A DNA stretch of 64,000 bases from Ochotona curzoniae (Eukaryota > Chordata > Mammalia > Lagomorpha > Ochotonidae): the NCBI RefSeq assembly GCF_017591425.1, contig NW_024465663.1, forward strand, positions 186,001-250,000. Reading direction: 5' to 3'. Below, one piece after another: positions 49,731 through 63,543 of the stretch. Both the position numbers and the translations under genes were made by a program. Position 1 is the stretch's first letter. Every line of letters begins with the position of its first letter. The notes below the pieces were generated by a model. The model was not told the DNA's origin, searched no databases, and saw only the letters and a program-made list of their open reading frames with translations.

Positions 49731-50755
49731 TAGCAGATGTCCCGGAAATCGAGATGAGTATTACCTTGTGCAATGCCCATTGAGCCCAGGATGATGAAAT
49801 CAGGCATGTTGAACACCCACACAAAACAACCATGTGGATCCTCACTCAAGGCGCTAAGAAGTCCACATCCAGAGACAAGTTCAGCGCCCAAGCCATTTCC
49901 AGCTACCATGGAAACCAAGTGCTCTGGCAGCACATATGTCTGAAAGTGAATGTGACACCCAGGGATCTCAGTGTGTTGGTGAATGGCAACTTGCCGAAGG
50001 AGCAGCACAGCTCTTCCAGTGCCAAAACGACTCCACCTGCCTCAGGAACTTCACATACCATCAGCTTTCCTACCAGATGTCCCGGAAATTGAGTTCTGTC
50101 CCGTCATGTCCATTGCCCATTGAGCCCAGGATGATGAAATCAGGCATGTTGAACACCCACCACACACAAAACAACCATGTGGATCCTGAGTCAAGGCGCT
50201 AAGAAGTCCACATCCAGAGACAAGTTCAGCGCCCAAGCCATTTCCAGCTACCATGGAAACCAAGTGCTCTGGCAGCACATATGTCTGAAAGTGGATGTGA
50301 CACCTAGGGATCTCAGTGTGTTGGTGAATGGCAACTTGCCGAAGGAGCAGCACAGGTCTTCCAGTGCCAAAACGTCTCCACCTGCCTCAGGAACTTCACA
50401 TACCATCAGCTTTCCTACCAGATGTCCCGGAAACCGAGTTCTGTCCCATCTTGTCCAATGCCCCTTGATCCCAGAATGATGAAATTTGCCATGTTGAACA
50501 CTCACACAAAACAACCATGTGGATCCTCACTCAAGGCGCTCAGATCTCCACATCCAGAGACAAGTTCAGCGCCCAAGCCATTTCCAGCTACCATGGAAAC
50601 CAAGTGCTCTGGCAGCACATATGCCTGAAAGAGGATGTGACACCCAGAGATCTCAGTGTGTTGGTGAATGGCAACTTGCCGAAGGAGCAGCACAGCTCTT
50701 TCAGTGCCAAAACGACTCCACCTGCCTCAGGAACTTCACATACCATCAGATTTCC
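49731..50755 (+). repeat. Three monomers following 9-mer copy C
   Basis: They match members of the six-monomer group at 44,595-46,648 with three missing. The CGAGATGAGTATTACC type corresponds at a shift of 5,137 bp. The AAATTGAGTTCTGTCCCG type corresponds at 4,792 bp. The CTCAGATCTCC type corresponds at 4,107 bp. The stepwise fall in shift is an exact deletion ladder of one and then two monomers. Confidence 0.7.
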
Positions 50756-53700
50756 TAGCAGATGTCATGGAAAAAGTCTTGAGTCCCATCTTGTCCAATG
50801 CCCATTGAGCCCAAGATGATGAAATAACCAGGCATTTTGAACATCCACACAAAACAACCATCTGGATCCGCACTCAAGGCACTAAGAAGTCCACATCCAG
50901 AGACAAGTTCAGCGCCCAAGCCATTTCCAGCTACCATGGAAACCAAGTGCTCTGGCAGCACATATGTCTGAAAGTGGATGTGACACCTAGGAATCTCAGT
51001 ATGTTGGTGAATGGCAACTTGCCGAAGGAGCAGCACATGTCTTCCAGTGCCAAAATGACTCCACCTGCCTCAGGAACTTCACATACCATCAGCTTTCCTA
51101 GCAGAAGTCCCGGAAACCGAGTTGGGTACCCATCTCGTCCAATGCTCATTGAGCCCAGGATGATGATATCATGCATGTTGAACACCCACCCCACACAAAA
51201 CAACCATGTGGATCCTGACTCAAGGCGCTAAGAAGTCCACATCCAGAGACAAGTTCAGTGCCCAAGCCATTTCCAGCTACCATGGAAACCAAGTGCTCTG
51301 GCAGCACATATGTCTGAAAGTGGATGTGACACCTTGGGATCTCAGTGTGTTGGTGAATGGCAACTTGCCGAAGGAGCAGCAGAGCTCTTCCAGTGCCAAA
51401 ACGACTCCACCTCCCTCAGGAACTTCACATACCATCAGCTTTCCTACCAGATGTCCCGGAAACCCACTTGGGTCCCATCTCATCCAATGCCCATTGAGCC
51501 CAGGATGATGAAATCAGGCATGTTGAACACACAGCACACACAAAACAACCATGTAGATACTGACTCAAGGCACTAAGAAGTCCACATCCAGAGACAAGTT
51601 CAGCGCCCAAGCCGTTTCCACCTACCATGGAAACCAAGTGCTCTGGCAGCACATATGTCTGAAAGTGGATGTGACACCTAGGAATCTCAGTATGTTGGTG
51701 AATGGCAACTTGCCGAAGGAGCAGCACAGCTCTTCCAGTGCCAAAACGACTCCACCTGCCTCAGGAACTTCACATACCATCAGCTTTCCTACCAGATGTC
51801 CCGGAAACCGAGTTCTGTCCCATCTTGTCCAATGCCCATGGAGCCCAGGATGATGAAATTAGGCATGTTGAACACCCACACAAAACAACCATGTGGATCC
51901 TGAGTCAAGGCACTAAGAAGTCCACATCCAGAGACAAGTTCAGTGCCCAAGCCATTTCCAGCTACCATGGAAACCAAGTGCTCTGGCAGCACATATGTCT
52001 GAAAGTGGATGTGACACCTAGGGATCTCAGTGTGTTGGTGAATGGCAACTTGCCGAAGGAGCAGCACAGCTCTTCCAGTGCCAAAACGACTCCACCTGCC
52101 TCAGGAACTTCACATACCATCAGCTTTCCTACCAGATGTCCCGGATACCGAGTTGTGTCCAATCTTTTCCTATGCCCATTGAGCAGAGGATGATGAAATC
52201 AGGCATGTTGAACACCCACACAAAACAACCATGTAGATCCTGACTCAAGGGACTAAGAAGTCCACATCCAGAGACAAGTTCAGCGCCCAAGCCATTTCCA
52301 GCTACCATGGAAACCAAGTGCTCTGGCAGCACATATGTCTGAAAGAGGATGTGACACCCAGAGATCTCAGTGTGTTGGTGAATGGCAACTTGCCGAAGGA
52401 GCAGCACAGCTCTTCCAGTGCCAAAACGACTCCACCTGCCTCAGGAACTTCACATACCATCAGCTTTCCTAGCAGATATCATGCAAAACGTCTTGGGTCT
52501 CATCTTGTCCAATGCCCATTGAGCCCAAGATGATGAAATAACCAGGCATTTTGAACACCCACACCAAACAACCATCTGGATCCGCACTCAAGGCACTAAG
52601 AAGTCCACATCCAGAGACAAGTTCAGCGCCCAAGCCATTTCCACCTACCATGGAAACCAAGTGCTCTGGCAGCACATATGTCTGAAAGTGGATGTGACAC
52701 CTAGGAATCTCAGTATGTTGGTGAATGGCAACTTGCCGAAGGAGCAGCACATGTCTTCCAGTGCCAAAATGACTCCACCTGCCTCAGGAACTTCACATAC
52801 CATCAGCTTTCCTACCAGATGTCCCGGAAACCGAGTTGGGTACCCATCTCGTCCAATGCTCATTGAGCCCAGGATGATGAAATCAGGGATGTTGAACACG
52901 CACCACACGCAAAACAACCATGTAGATCCTGACTCAAGGCGCTAAGAAGTCCACATCCAGAGACAAGTTCAGCGCCCAAGCCATTTCCAGCTACCATGGA
53001 AACCAAGTGCTCTGGCAGCACATATGTCTGAAAGTGGATGTGACACCTAGGAATCTCAGTATGTTGGTGAATGGCAACTTGCCGAAGGAGCAGCTCATGT
53101 CTTCCAGTGCCAAAATGACTCCACCTGCCTCAGGAACTTCACATACCATCAGCTTTCCTAGCAGAAGTCCCAGAAACCGAGTTGGGTACCCATCTCGTCC
53201 AATGCTCATTGAGCCCAGGATGATGATATCATGCATGTTGAACACCCACCCCACACAAAACAACCATGTGGATCCTGACTCAAGGCGCTAAGAAGTCCAC
53301 ATCCAGAGACAAGTTCAGCGCCCAAGCCATTTCCAGCTACCATGGAAACCAAGTGCTCTGGCAGCACATATGTCTGAAAGTGGATGTGACACCTTGGGAT
53401 CTCAGTGTGTTGGTGAATCCCAACTTGCCGAAGCAGCAGCACAGCTCTTCCAGTGCCAAAACGACTCCACCTGCCTCAGGAACTTCACATACCATCAGCT
53501 TTCCTACCAGATGTCCCGGAAACCCACTTGGGTCCCATCTCATCCAATGCCCATTGAGCCCAGGATGATGAAATCAGGCATGTTGAACACACAGCACACA
53601 CAAAACAACCATGTAGATACTGACTCAAGGCACTAAGAAGTCCACATCCAGAGACAATTTCAGTGCCCAAGCCATTTCCAGCTACCATGGAAACCAAGTG

Positions 53701-54870
53701 CTCTGGCAGCACATATGTCTGAAAGTGGATGTGACACCTAGGGATCTCAGTGTGTTGGTGAACGGCAACTTGCCGAAGGAGCAGCACAGCTCTTCCAGTG
53801 CCAAAACGACTCCACCTGCCTCAGGAACTTCACATACTATCAGCTTTCCTACCAGATGTCCCGGATACCGAGTGTGTCCAATCTTTTCCAATGCCCATTG
53901 AGCAGAGGATGATGAAATCAGGCATGTTGAACACGCACACAAAACAACCATGTAGATCCTGACTCAAGGGACTAAGAAGTCCACATCCAGAGACAAGTTC
54001 AGCGCCCAAGCCATTTCCAGCTCCCATGGAAACCAAGTGCTCTGGCAGCACATATGTCTGAAAGTGGATGTGACACCCAGGGATCTCAGTGTGTTGGTGA
54101 ATGGCAACTTGCTGAAGGAGCAGCACAGCTCTTCCAGTGGCAAAATGACTCCACCTGCCTCAGGAACTTCACATACCATCAGCTTTACGACCAGATGTCA
54201 CGGAAACCCACTTGAGGCCCAAGTCGTCCAATGCCCATTGAGCCCAGGATGATGAAATCAGGCATGATGAACACGCACACAAAACAACCATGTGGATCCT
54301 GAATCAAGGCGCTAAGAAGTCCACATCCAGAGACAAGTTCAGCGCCCAAGCCATTTCCAGCTACCATGGAAACCAAGTGCTCTGGGAGCACATATGTCTG
54401 AAAGTGGATGTGACACCTAGGGATCTCAGTGTGTTGGTGAATGGCAACTTGCCGAAGGAGCAGCACAGCTCTTCCAGTGCCAAAATGACTCCACCTGCCT
54501 CAGGAACTTCACATACCATCAGCTTTCCTACCAGATGTCCCGAGAACCCACTTGGGTCCCATCTTGCCCAATGCCCATTGAGCCCAGGATGATGAAACCA
54601 GGCATGTTGAACACCCACCCCACACAAAACAACCATGTGAATCCTGACTCAAGGCGCTAAGAAGTCCACATCCAGAGACAAGTTCAGCGCCCAAGCCATT
54701 TCCAGCTACCATGGAAACCAAGTGCTCTGGCAGCACATATGTCTGAAAGCGGATGTGACAACTAGGGATCTCAGTGTGTTGGTGAATGGCAACTTGCCGA
54801 AGGAGCAGGACAGGTCTTCCAGTGCCAAAACGACTCCACCTGCCTCAGGAACTTCACATACCATCAGCTT
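50756..54870 (+). repeat. Block V left part: 5-mer and 6-mer shifts
   Basis: GGAATCTCAGTATGTTGG with GCACATGTCTTCC marks a monomer present near 50,995, 52,709 and 53,055 (shifts 1,714 and 346 bp); a fourth is at 60,920. The 51,000-51,700 stretch recurs at 2,060 bp (6 monomers), including ACACCTTGGGATC and the AACACACAGCACACAC string. A dinucleotide-shortened CCGAGTGTGTCC occurs near 53,870. Confidence 0.7.
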
Positions 54871-57800
54871 TCCTACCAGATGTCCCGGAAATTGAGTTCT
54901 GTCCCGGCTTGTCCATTACCCATTGAGCCCAGGATGATGATATCAGGCATGTTGAACACCCACACAAAACAACCATGTGGATCCTCACTCAAGGCGCTGA
55001 GAACTCCACATCCAGAGACAAGTTCAGCGCCCAAGCCATTTCCAGCTACCATGGAAACCAAGTGCTCTGGGAGCACATATGTCTGAAAGTGGATGTGACA
55101 CCTAGGGATCTCAGTATGTTGTTGAATGGCAACTTGCCGAAGGAGCAGCACAGCTCTTCCAGTGCAAAACGACTCCACCTGCCTCAGGAACTTCACATAC
55201 CATCAGCTTTCCTACCAGATGTCCCGGAAACCCAGTTGTGTGCCATATTGTCCAATGCCCATTGAGCCCAGGATGATGAAATTTGCCATGTTGAACACCG
55301 ACCCCACACAAAACAACCATGTGGATCCTGACTCAAGGCGCTAAGAAGTCCACATCCAGAGACAAGTTCAGCGCCCAAGCCATTTCCAGCTACCATGGAA
55401 ACCAAGTGCTCTGGCAGCACATATGTCTGAAAGTGGATGTGACACCTAGGGATCTCAGTGTGTTGGTGAACGACAACTTGACGAAGGAGCAGCACAGGTC
55501 TTCCAGTGCCAAAACGACTCCACCTGCCTCAGGAACTTCACATACCATCAGCTTACCTACAAGATATCCCGGAAATTGAGTTCTGTCCCATCTTGTCCAA
55601 TGCCCATTGAGCCCAGGATGATGAAATTAGGCATGTTGAACACCCATACAAAACAACCATGTGGATCCTGAGTCAAGGCACTAAGAAGTCCACATCCAGA
55701 GACAAGTTCAGCGCCCAAGCCATTTCCAGCTACCATGGAAACCAAGTGCTCTGGCAGCACATATGTCTGAAAGTGGATGTCACACCTAGGGTTCTCAGTG
55801 TGTTGGTGAATGGCAACTTGCCGAAGGAGCAGCACAGCTCTTCCAGTGCCAAAACGACTCCACCTGCCTCAGGAACTTCACATACCATCAGCTTTCCTAC
55901 CAGATGTCCCGGAAACCGAGTTCTGTCCCATCTTGTCCAATGCCCATTGAGCCCAGAATGATGAAATTTGCCATCTTGAACACCCACACAAAACAACCAT
56001 GTAAATCCTCACTCAAGGCGCTAAGAAGTCCACATCCAGAGACAAGTTCAGCGACCAAGCCATTTCCAGCTACCATGGAAACCAAGTGCTCTGGCAGCAC
56101 ATATGCCTGAAAGAGGATGTGACACCCAGAGATCTCAGTGTGTTGGTGAATGGCAACTTGCCGAAGGAGCAGCACAGCTCTTCCAGTGCCAAAATGACTC
56201 CACCTGCCTCAGGAACTTCACATACCATCAGCTTTCCTAGCAGATGTCATGGAAAACGTCTTGGGTCCCATCTTGTCCAATGCCCATTGAGCCCAGGATG
56301 ATGAAATAACCAGGCATGTTGAACACCCACACAAAACAACCATCTGGATCCGCACTCAAGGCACTAAGAAGTCCACATGCAGAGACAAGTTCAGCGCCCA
56401 AGCCATTTCCAGCTACCATGGAAACCAAGTGCTCTGGCAGCACATATGTCTGAAAGTGGATGTGACACCTACGGATCTCAGTGTGTTGGTGAATGGCAAC
56501 TTGCCGAAGGAGCAGCACAGCTCTTCCAGTGCCAAAACGACTCCACCTGCCTCAGGAACTTCACATACCATCAGCTTTCCTCCCAGATGTCCCGGAAACC
56601 CACTTGGGTCCCATCTTGTCCAATGCCCATTGAGCCCAGGATGATGAAACCAGGCATGTTGAACACCCACCCCACACAAAACAACCATGTGGATCCTCAC
56701 TCAAGGCGCTAAGAAGTCCACATCCAGAGACAAGTTCTGCGCCCAAGCCATTTCCAGCTACCATGGAAACCAAGTGCTCTGGCAGCACATATGCCTGAGA
56801 GAGGATGTGACACCTAGGGATCTCAGTGTGTTGGTGAATGGCAGCTTGCCGAAGGAGCAGGACAGCTCTTCCAGTGCAAAACGACTCCACCTGCCTCAGG
56901 AACTTCACATACCATCAGCTTTCCTAGCAGAAGTCCCGGAAACCCACTTGGGTCCCATCTTGTCCAATGCCCATTGAGCCCAGGATGATGAAATTAGCCA
57001 TGTTGAACACCCACACAAAACAACCATGTGGATCCTGACTCAAGGCGCTAAGAAGTCCACATCCAGAGACAAGTTCAGCGCCCAAGCCATTTCCAGCTAC
57101 CATGGAAACCAAGTGCTCTGGCAGCACATATGTCTGAAAGTGGATGTCACACCAAGGGATCTCAGTGTGTTGGTGAATGGCAACTTGCCGAAGGAGCAGC
57201 ACAGCTCTTCCAGTGCCAAAACGACTCCACCTGCCTCAGGAACTTCACATACCATCACCTTTCCTACCAGATGTCCCGGAAACCCACTTTGGTACCCATC
57301 TCGTCCAATGCTCATTGAGCCCAGGAGGATGAAATCAGGCATGTTGAACACCCACACAAAACAAACATGTGGATCCTCACTCAAGACGCTGAGAACTCCA
57401 CATCCAGAGACAAGTTCAGCGCCCAAGCCATTTCCAGCTACCATGGAAACCAAGTGCTCTGGCAGCACATATGTCTGAAAGTGGATGTGACACCTAGGGA
57501 TCTCAGTGTGTTGGTGAATGGCAACTTGCCGAAGGAGCAGCACAGCTCTTCCAGGGCCAAAACGTCTCCACCTGCCTCAGGAACTTCACATACCATCAGC
57601 TTTCCTACCAGATATCCCGGATATTGAGTTCTGTCCCGTCTTGTCCAATGCCCATTGAGCCCAGGATGATGATATCAGGCATGTTGAACACCCACCCCAC
57701 ACAAAACAACCATGTGGATCCTCACTCAAGGCGCTAAGAAGTCCACATCCAGAGACAAGTTCAGCGCCCAAGCCATTTCCAGCTACCATGGAAACCAAGT

Positions 57801-58950
57801 GCTCTGGCAGCACATATGTCTGAAAGTGGATGTGACACCTAGGGATCTCAGTGTGTTGGTGAATGGCAACTTGCCCAAGGAGCAGCAAAGCTCTTCCAGT
57901 GCCAAAACGACTCCACCTACCTCAGGAACTTCACATACTATCAGCTTTCCTACCAGATGTCCCGGAAACCTACTTGGGTCCCATCTTGTCCAATGCCCAT
58001 TGAGCCCAGGATGATGAAATCAGGCATGTTGAACACCCAAACAAAACAACCATGTGGATCCTCACTCAAGGCGCTGAGAACTCCACATCCAGAGACAAGT
58101 TCAGCGCCCAAGCCATTTCCAGCTACCATGGAAACCAAGTGCTCTGGCAGCACATATGTCTGAAAGTGGATGTGACACCTAGGGATCTCAGTGTGTTGGT
58201 GAATGGCAACTTGCCGAAGGAGCAGCACAGCTCTTCCAGTGCCAAAACGTCTCCACCTGCCTCAGGAACTTCACATACCATCAGCTTTCCTACCAGATGT
58301 CCCGGAAATTGAGTTCTGTCCCGTCATGTCCATTCCCCATTGAGCCCAGGATGATGATATCTGGCATGTTGAACACCCACCACACACAAAACAACCATGT
58401 AGATCCTGACTCAAGGCGCTAAGAAGTCCACATCCAGAGACAAGTTCAGCGCCCAAGCCATTTCCAGCTACCATGGAAACCAAGTGCTCTGGCAGCACAT
58501 ATGTCTGAAAGTGCATGTGACACCTAGGGTTCTCAGTGTGTTGGTGAATGGCAACTTGCCGAAGGAGCAGCACAGCTCTTCCAGTGCCAAAACGACTCCA
58601 CCTGCCTCAGGAACTTCACATACCATCAGCTTTTCTATCAGATGTCCCGGAAACCGAGTTCTGTCCCATCTTGTCCAATGCCCATTGAGCCCAGAATGAT
58701 GAAATTTGCCATCTTGAACACCCACACAAAACAACCATGTAAATCCTCACTCAAGGCGCTCAGATCTCCACATCCAGAGACAAGTTCAGCGCCCAAGCCA
58801 TTTCCAGCTACCATGGAAACCAAGTGCTCTGGCAGCACATATGTCTGAAAGTGGATGTGACACCTAGGGATCTCAGTGTGTTGGTGAATGGCAACTTGCC
58901 GAAGGAGCAGCACAGCTCTTCCAGTGCCAAAACGACTCCACCTGCCTCAG
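54871..58950 (+). repeat. Block V middle part, source of the 13/14-mer and 21-mer shifts
   Basis: 54,873-55,270 recurs at 62,054 onward (7,181 bp, 21 monomers; TGTCCCGGCTTGTCC with ATTACCC). 55,557-56,460 recurs at about 60,002-60,905 (4,445 bp, 13 monomers). 56,561-57,240 recurs at 61,351-62,030 (4,790 bp, 14 monomers; AAGTTCTGCGCCC, CATATGCCTGAGAG, GGCAGCTTGCC). All copies remain in the same orientation. Confidence 0.7.
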
Positions 58951-60856
58951 GAACTTCACATACCATCAGCTTTCCTACCAGATGTCCCGGAAACCCACTT
59001 GGGTCCCATCTCATCCAATGCCCATTGAACCCAGGATGATGAAATCAGGCATGTTGAACACACAGCACACACAAAACAACCATGTAGATACTGACTCAAG
59101 GCACTAAGAAGTCCACATCCAGAGACAAGTTCAGTGCCCAAGCCAATTCCAGCTCCCATGGAAACCAAGTGCTCTGGCAGCACATATGTCTGAAAGTGGA
59201 TGTGACACCTAGGGATCTCAGTGTGTTGGTGAATGGCAACTTGCCGAAGGAGCAGCACAGCTCTTCCAGTGCAAAACGACTCCACCTGCCTCAGGAACTT
59301 CACATACCATCAGCTTTCCTAAGAGATGTCCCGGAAACCCAGTTGTATGCCATATTGTCCAATGCCCATTGAGCCCAGGATGAGGAAATTTGCCATGTTA
59401 AACACCCACTTAAACAACCATGTGGATCCGCACTCAAGGCGTTAAGAAGTCCACATCCAGAGACAAGTAAAGCGCCCAAGCCATTTCCAGCTACCATGGA
59501 AACCAAGTGCTCTGGCAGCACATATGTCTGAAAGTGGATGTGACACCTAGGGATCTCAGTGTGTTGGTGAATGGCAACTTGCCAAAGGAGCAGCACAGGT
59601 CTTCCAGTGCCAAAATGACTCCACCTGCCTCAGGAACTTCACATACCATCAGCTTTCCTACCAGATGTCCCAGAAACCGACTTGGGTCCCAACTTGTCCA
59701 ATGCCCATTGAGCCCAGGATGATGAAATTTGCCATGTTGAACACCGACCCCACACAAAACAACCATGTGGATGCTCACTCAGGCGCTAAGAAGTCCACAT
59801 CCAGAGACAAGTTCAGCGCCGAAGCCATTTCCAGCTACCATGGAAACCAAGTGCTCTGGCAGCACATATGTCTGAAAGTGGATGTGACACCTAGAGATCT
59901 TACTGTGTTGGTGAACGACAACTTGCCGAAGGAGCAGCACAGGTCTTCCAGTGCCAAAACGACTCCACCTGCCTCAGGAACTTCACATACCATCAGCTTA
60001 CCTACCAGATATCCCGGAAATTGAGTTCTGTCTCATCTTGTCCAATGCCCATTGAGCCCAGGATGATGAAATTAGGCATGTTGAACACCCACACAAAACA
60101 ACCATGTGGATCCTGAGTCAAGGCACTAAGAAGTCCACATCCAGAGACAAGTTCAGCGCCCAAGCCATTTCCAGCTACCATGGAAACCAAGTGCTCTGGC
60201 AGCACATATGTCTGAAAGTGCATGTGACACCTAGGGTTCTCAGTGTGTTGGTGAATGGCAACTTGCCGAAGGAGCAGCACAGCTCTTCCAGTGCCAAAAC
60301 GACTCCACCTGCCTCAGGAACTTCACATACCATCAGCTTTCCTATCAGATGTCCCGGAAACCGAGTTCTGTCCCATCTTGTCCAGGGCCATTGAGCCCAG
60401 AATGATGAAATTTGCCATCTTGAACACCCACACAAAACAACCATGTAAATCCTCACTCAAGGCGCTCAGATCTCCACATCCAGAGACAAGTTCAGCGCCC
60501 AAGCCATTTCCAGCTACCATGGAAACCAAGTGCTCTGGCAGCACATATGCCTGAAAGAGGATGTGACACCCAGAGATCTCAGTGTGTTGGTGAATGGCAA
60601 CTTGCCGAAGGAGCAGCACAGCTCTTCCAGTGCCAAAATGACTCCACCTGCCTCAGGAACTTCACATACCATCAGCTTTCCTACCAGATGTCATGGAAAA
60701 CGTCTTGGGTCCCATCTTGTCCAATGCCCATTGAGCCCAGGATGATGAAATAACCAGGCATGTTGAACACCCACACAAAACAACCATCTGGATCCGCACT
60801 CAAGGCACTAAGAAGTCCACATGCAGAGACAAGTTCAGCGCCCAAGCCATTTCCAG

Positions 60857-61200
60857 CTACCATGGAAACCAAGTGCTCTGGCAGCACATATGTCTGAAAG
60901 TGGATGTGACACCTAGGAATCTCAGTATGTTGGTGAATGGCAACTTGCCAAAGGAGCAGCACATGTCTTCCAGTGCCAAAATGACTCCACCTGCCTCAGG
61001 AACTTCACATACCATCAGCTTTCCTACCAGATGTCCCGGAAACCGAGTTGGGTACCCATCTCGTCCAATGCTCATTGAGCCCAGGATGATGAAATCAGGC
61101 ATGTTGAACACTCACCACACACAATACAACCATGTAGATCCTGAATCAAGGCGCTAAGAAGTCCACATCCAGAGACAAGTTCAGCGCCCAAGCCATTTCC
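60857..61200 (+). repeat. Extra monomer inside the second copy of the 13-mer
   Basis: The shift against the upstream copy is 4,444 bp before this monomer and 4,790 bp after it, a gain of about 346 bp. It carries GGAATCTCAGTATGTTGG, GCACATGTCTTCC and TACCCATCTCGTCCAATGCTC, so its nearest relatives are the monomers at 50,931, 52,645 and 52,991 rather than its neighbours. Confidence 0.65.
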
Positions 61201-63460
61201 AGCTACCATGGAAACCAAGTGCTCTGGCAGCACATATGTCTGAAAGTGGATGTGACACCTAGGGATCTCAGTGTGTTGGTGAATGGCAACTTGCCGAAGG
61301 AGCAGCACAGCTCTTCCAGTGCCAAAACGACTCCACCTGCCTCAGGAACTTCACATACCATCAGCTTTCCTACCAGATGTCCCGGAAGCCGAGTTCGGTC
61401 CCATCTTGTCCAATGCCCATTGAGCCCAGGATGATGAAACCAGGCATGTTGAACACCCACCCCACACAAAACAACCATGTGGATCCTCACTCAAGGCGCT
61501 AAGAAGTCCACATCCAGAGACAAGTTCTGCGCCCAAGCCATTTCCAGCTACCATGGAAACCAAGTGCTCTGGCAGCACATATGCCTGAGAGAGGATGTGA
61601 CACCTAGGGATCTCAGTGTGTTGGTGAATGGCAGCTTGCCAAAGGAGCAGGACAGCTCTTCCAGTGCAAAACGACTCCACCTGCCTCAGGAACTTCACAT
61701 ACCATCAGCTTTCCTACCAGATGTCCCGGAAACCCACTTGGGTCCCATCTTGTCCAATGCCCATTGAGCCCAGGATGATGAAATTAGCCATGTTGAACAC
61801 CCACACAAAACAACCATGTGGATCCTGACTCAAGGCGCTAAGAAGTCCACATCCAGAGACAAGTTCAGCGCCCAAGCCATTTCCAGCTACCATGGAAACC
61901 AAGTGCTCTGGCAGCACATATGTCTGAAAGTGGATGTGACACCTAGGCATCTCAGTGTGTTGGTGAATGGCAACTTGCCGAAGGAGCAGCACAGCTCTTC
62001 CAGTGCCAAAACGACTCCACCTGCCTCAGGAACTTCACATACCATCAGCTTTCCTACCAGATGTCCCGGAAATTGAGTTCTGTCCCGGCTTGTCCATTAC
62101 CCATTGAGCCCAGGATGATGATATCAGGCATGTTGAACACCCACACAAAACAACCATGTGGATCCTCACTCAAGGCGCTAAGAACTCCACATCCAGAGAC
62201 AAGTTCAGCGCCCAAGCCATTTCCAGCTACCATGGAAACCAAGTGCTCTGGCAGCACATATGTCTGAAAGTGGATGTGACACCTGCGGATCTCAGTGTGT
62301 TGGTGAATGGCAACTTGCCGATGGAGCAGCACAGCTCTTCCAGTGCCAAAACGACTCCACCTGCCTCAGGAACTTCACATACCATCACCTTTCCTACCAG
62401 ATGTCCCGGAAACCCACTTGGGTCCCATCTCATCCAATGCCCATTGAGCCCAGGATGATGAAATCAGGCATGTTGAACACACAGCACACACAAAACAACC
62501 ATGTAGACACTGACTCAAGGCACTAAGATCCACATCCAGAGACAAGTTCAGTGCCCAAGCCATTTCCAGCTACCATGGAAACCAAGTGCTCTGGCAGCAC
62601 ATATGTCTGAAAGTGGATGTGACACCTAGGGATCTCAGTGTGTTGGTGAATGGCAAATTGCCGAAGGAGCAGCACAGCTCTTCCAGTGCAAAACGACTCC
62701 ACCTGCCTCAGGAACTTCAAATACCATCAGCTTTCCAACCAGATGTCCCGGAAACCCAGTTGTATGCCATATTGTCCAATGCCCATTGATCCCAGGATGA
62801 TGAAATTTGCCATGTTGAACACCCACTTAAACAACCATGTGGATCCTGACTCAAGGCGTTAAGAAGTCCACATCCAGAGACAAGTAAAGCGCCCAAGCCA
62901 TTTCCAGCTACCATGGAAACCAAGTGCTCTGGCAGCACATATGTCTGAAAGTGGATGTGACACCTAGGGATCTCAGTGTGTTGGTGAATGGCAACTTGCC
63001 AAAGGAGCAGCACAGGTCTTCCAGTGCCAAAATGACTCCACCTGCGTCAGGAACTTCACATACCATCAGCTTTCCTAGCAGATGTCCCAGAAACCGACTT
63101 GGGTCCCAACTTGTCCAATGCCCATTGAGCCCAGGATGATGAAATTTGCCATGTTGAACACCCACCCCACACAAAACAACCATGTGGATGCTCACTCAAG
63201 GCGCTAAGAAGTCCACATCCAGATACAAGTTCAGCGCCCAAGCCATTTCCAGCTACCATGGAAACCAAGTGCTCTGGCAGCACATATGTCTGAAAGTGGA
63301 TGTGACACCTAGAGATCTCAGTGTGTTGGTGAACGACAACTTGCCAAAGGAGCAGCACATGTCTTCCAGTGCCAAAACGACTGCACCTGCCTCAGGAACT
63401 TCACATACCATCAGCTTACCTACCAGATATCCCGGAAATTGAGTTCTGTCCCATCTTGTC

Positions 63461-63472
63461 CAATGCCCATTG
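63461..63472. other. Short palindrome CAATG-CC-CATTG
   Basis: The 12 bp CAATGCCCATTG has 5 bp perfect arms and a 2-base centre. It occurs once in most monomers, just after the TCTCGTC or TCTTGTC segment. Variants such as CAATGCTCATTG change only the centre, while CAATGCCCATGG and CAATGCCCAGTG break an arm. Confidence 0.5.
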
Positions 63473-63536
63473 AGCCCAGGATGATGAAACCAGGCATGTT
63501 GAACACCCACCCCACACAAAACAACCATGTGGATCC

Positions 63537-63543
63537 TGACTCA
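63537..63543. promoter_or_regulatory. AP-1-like heptamer TGACTCA (example of a recurrent site)
   Basis: TGACTCA matches the TRE consensus TGA(C/G)TCA bound by Jun/Fos-type bZIP dimers. It recurs in a large share of monomers as GATCCTGACTCAAGG. Some copies carry the opposite-strand form TGAGTCA at the same place (for example 60114-60120), and others carry TCACTCA, which does not match. Binding is not shown; the motif is short, and its frequency follows from amplification of the repeat. Confidence 0.3.
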
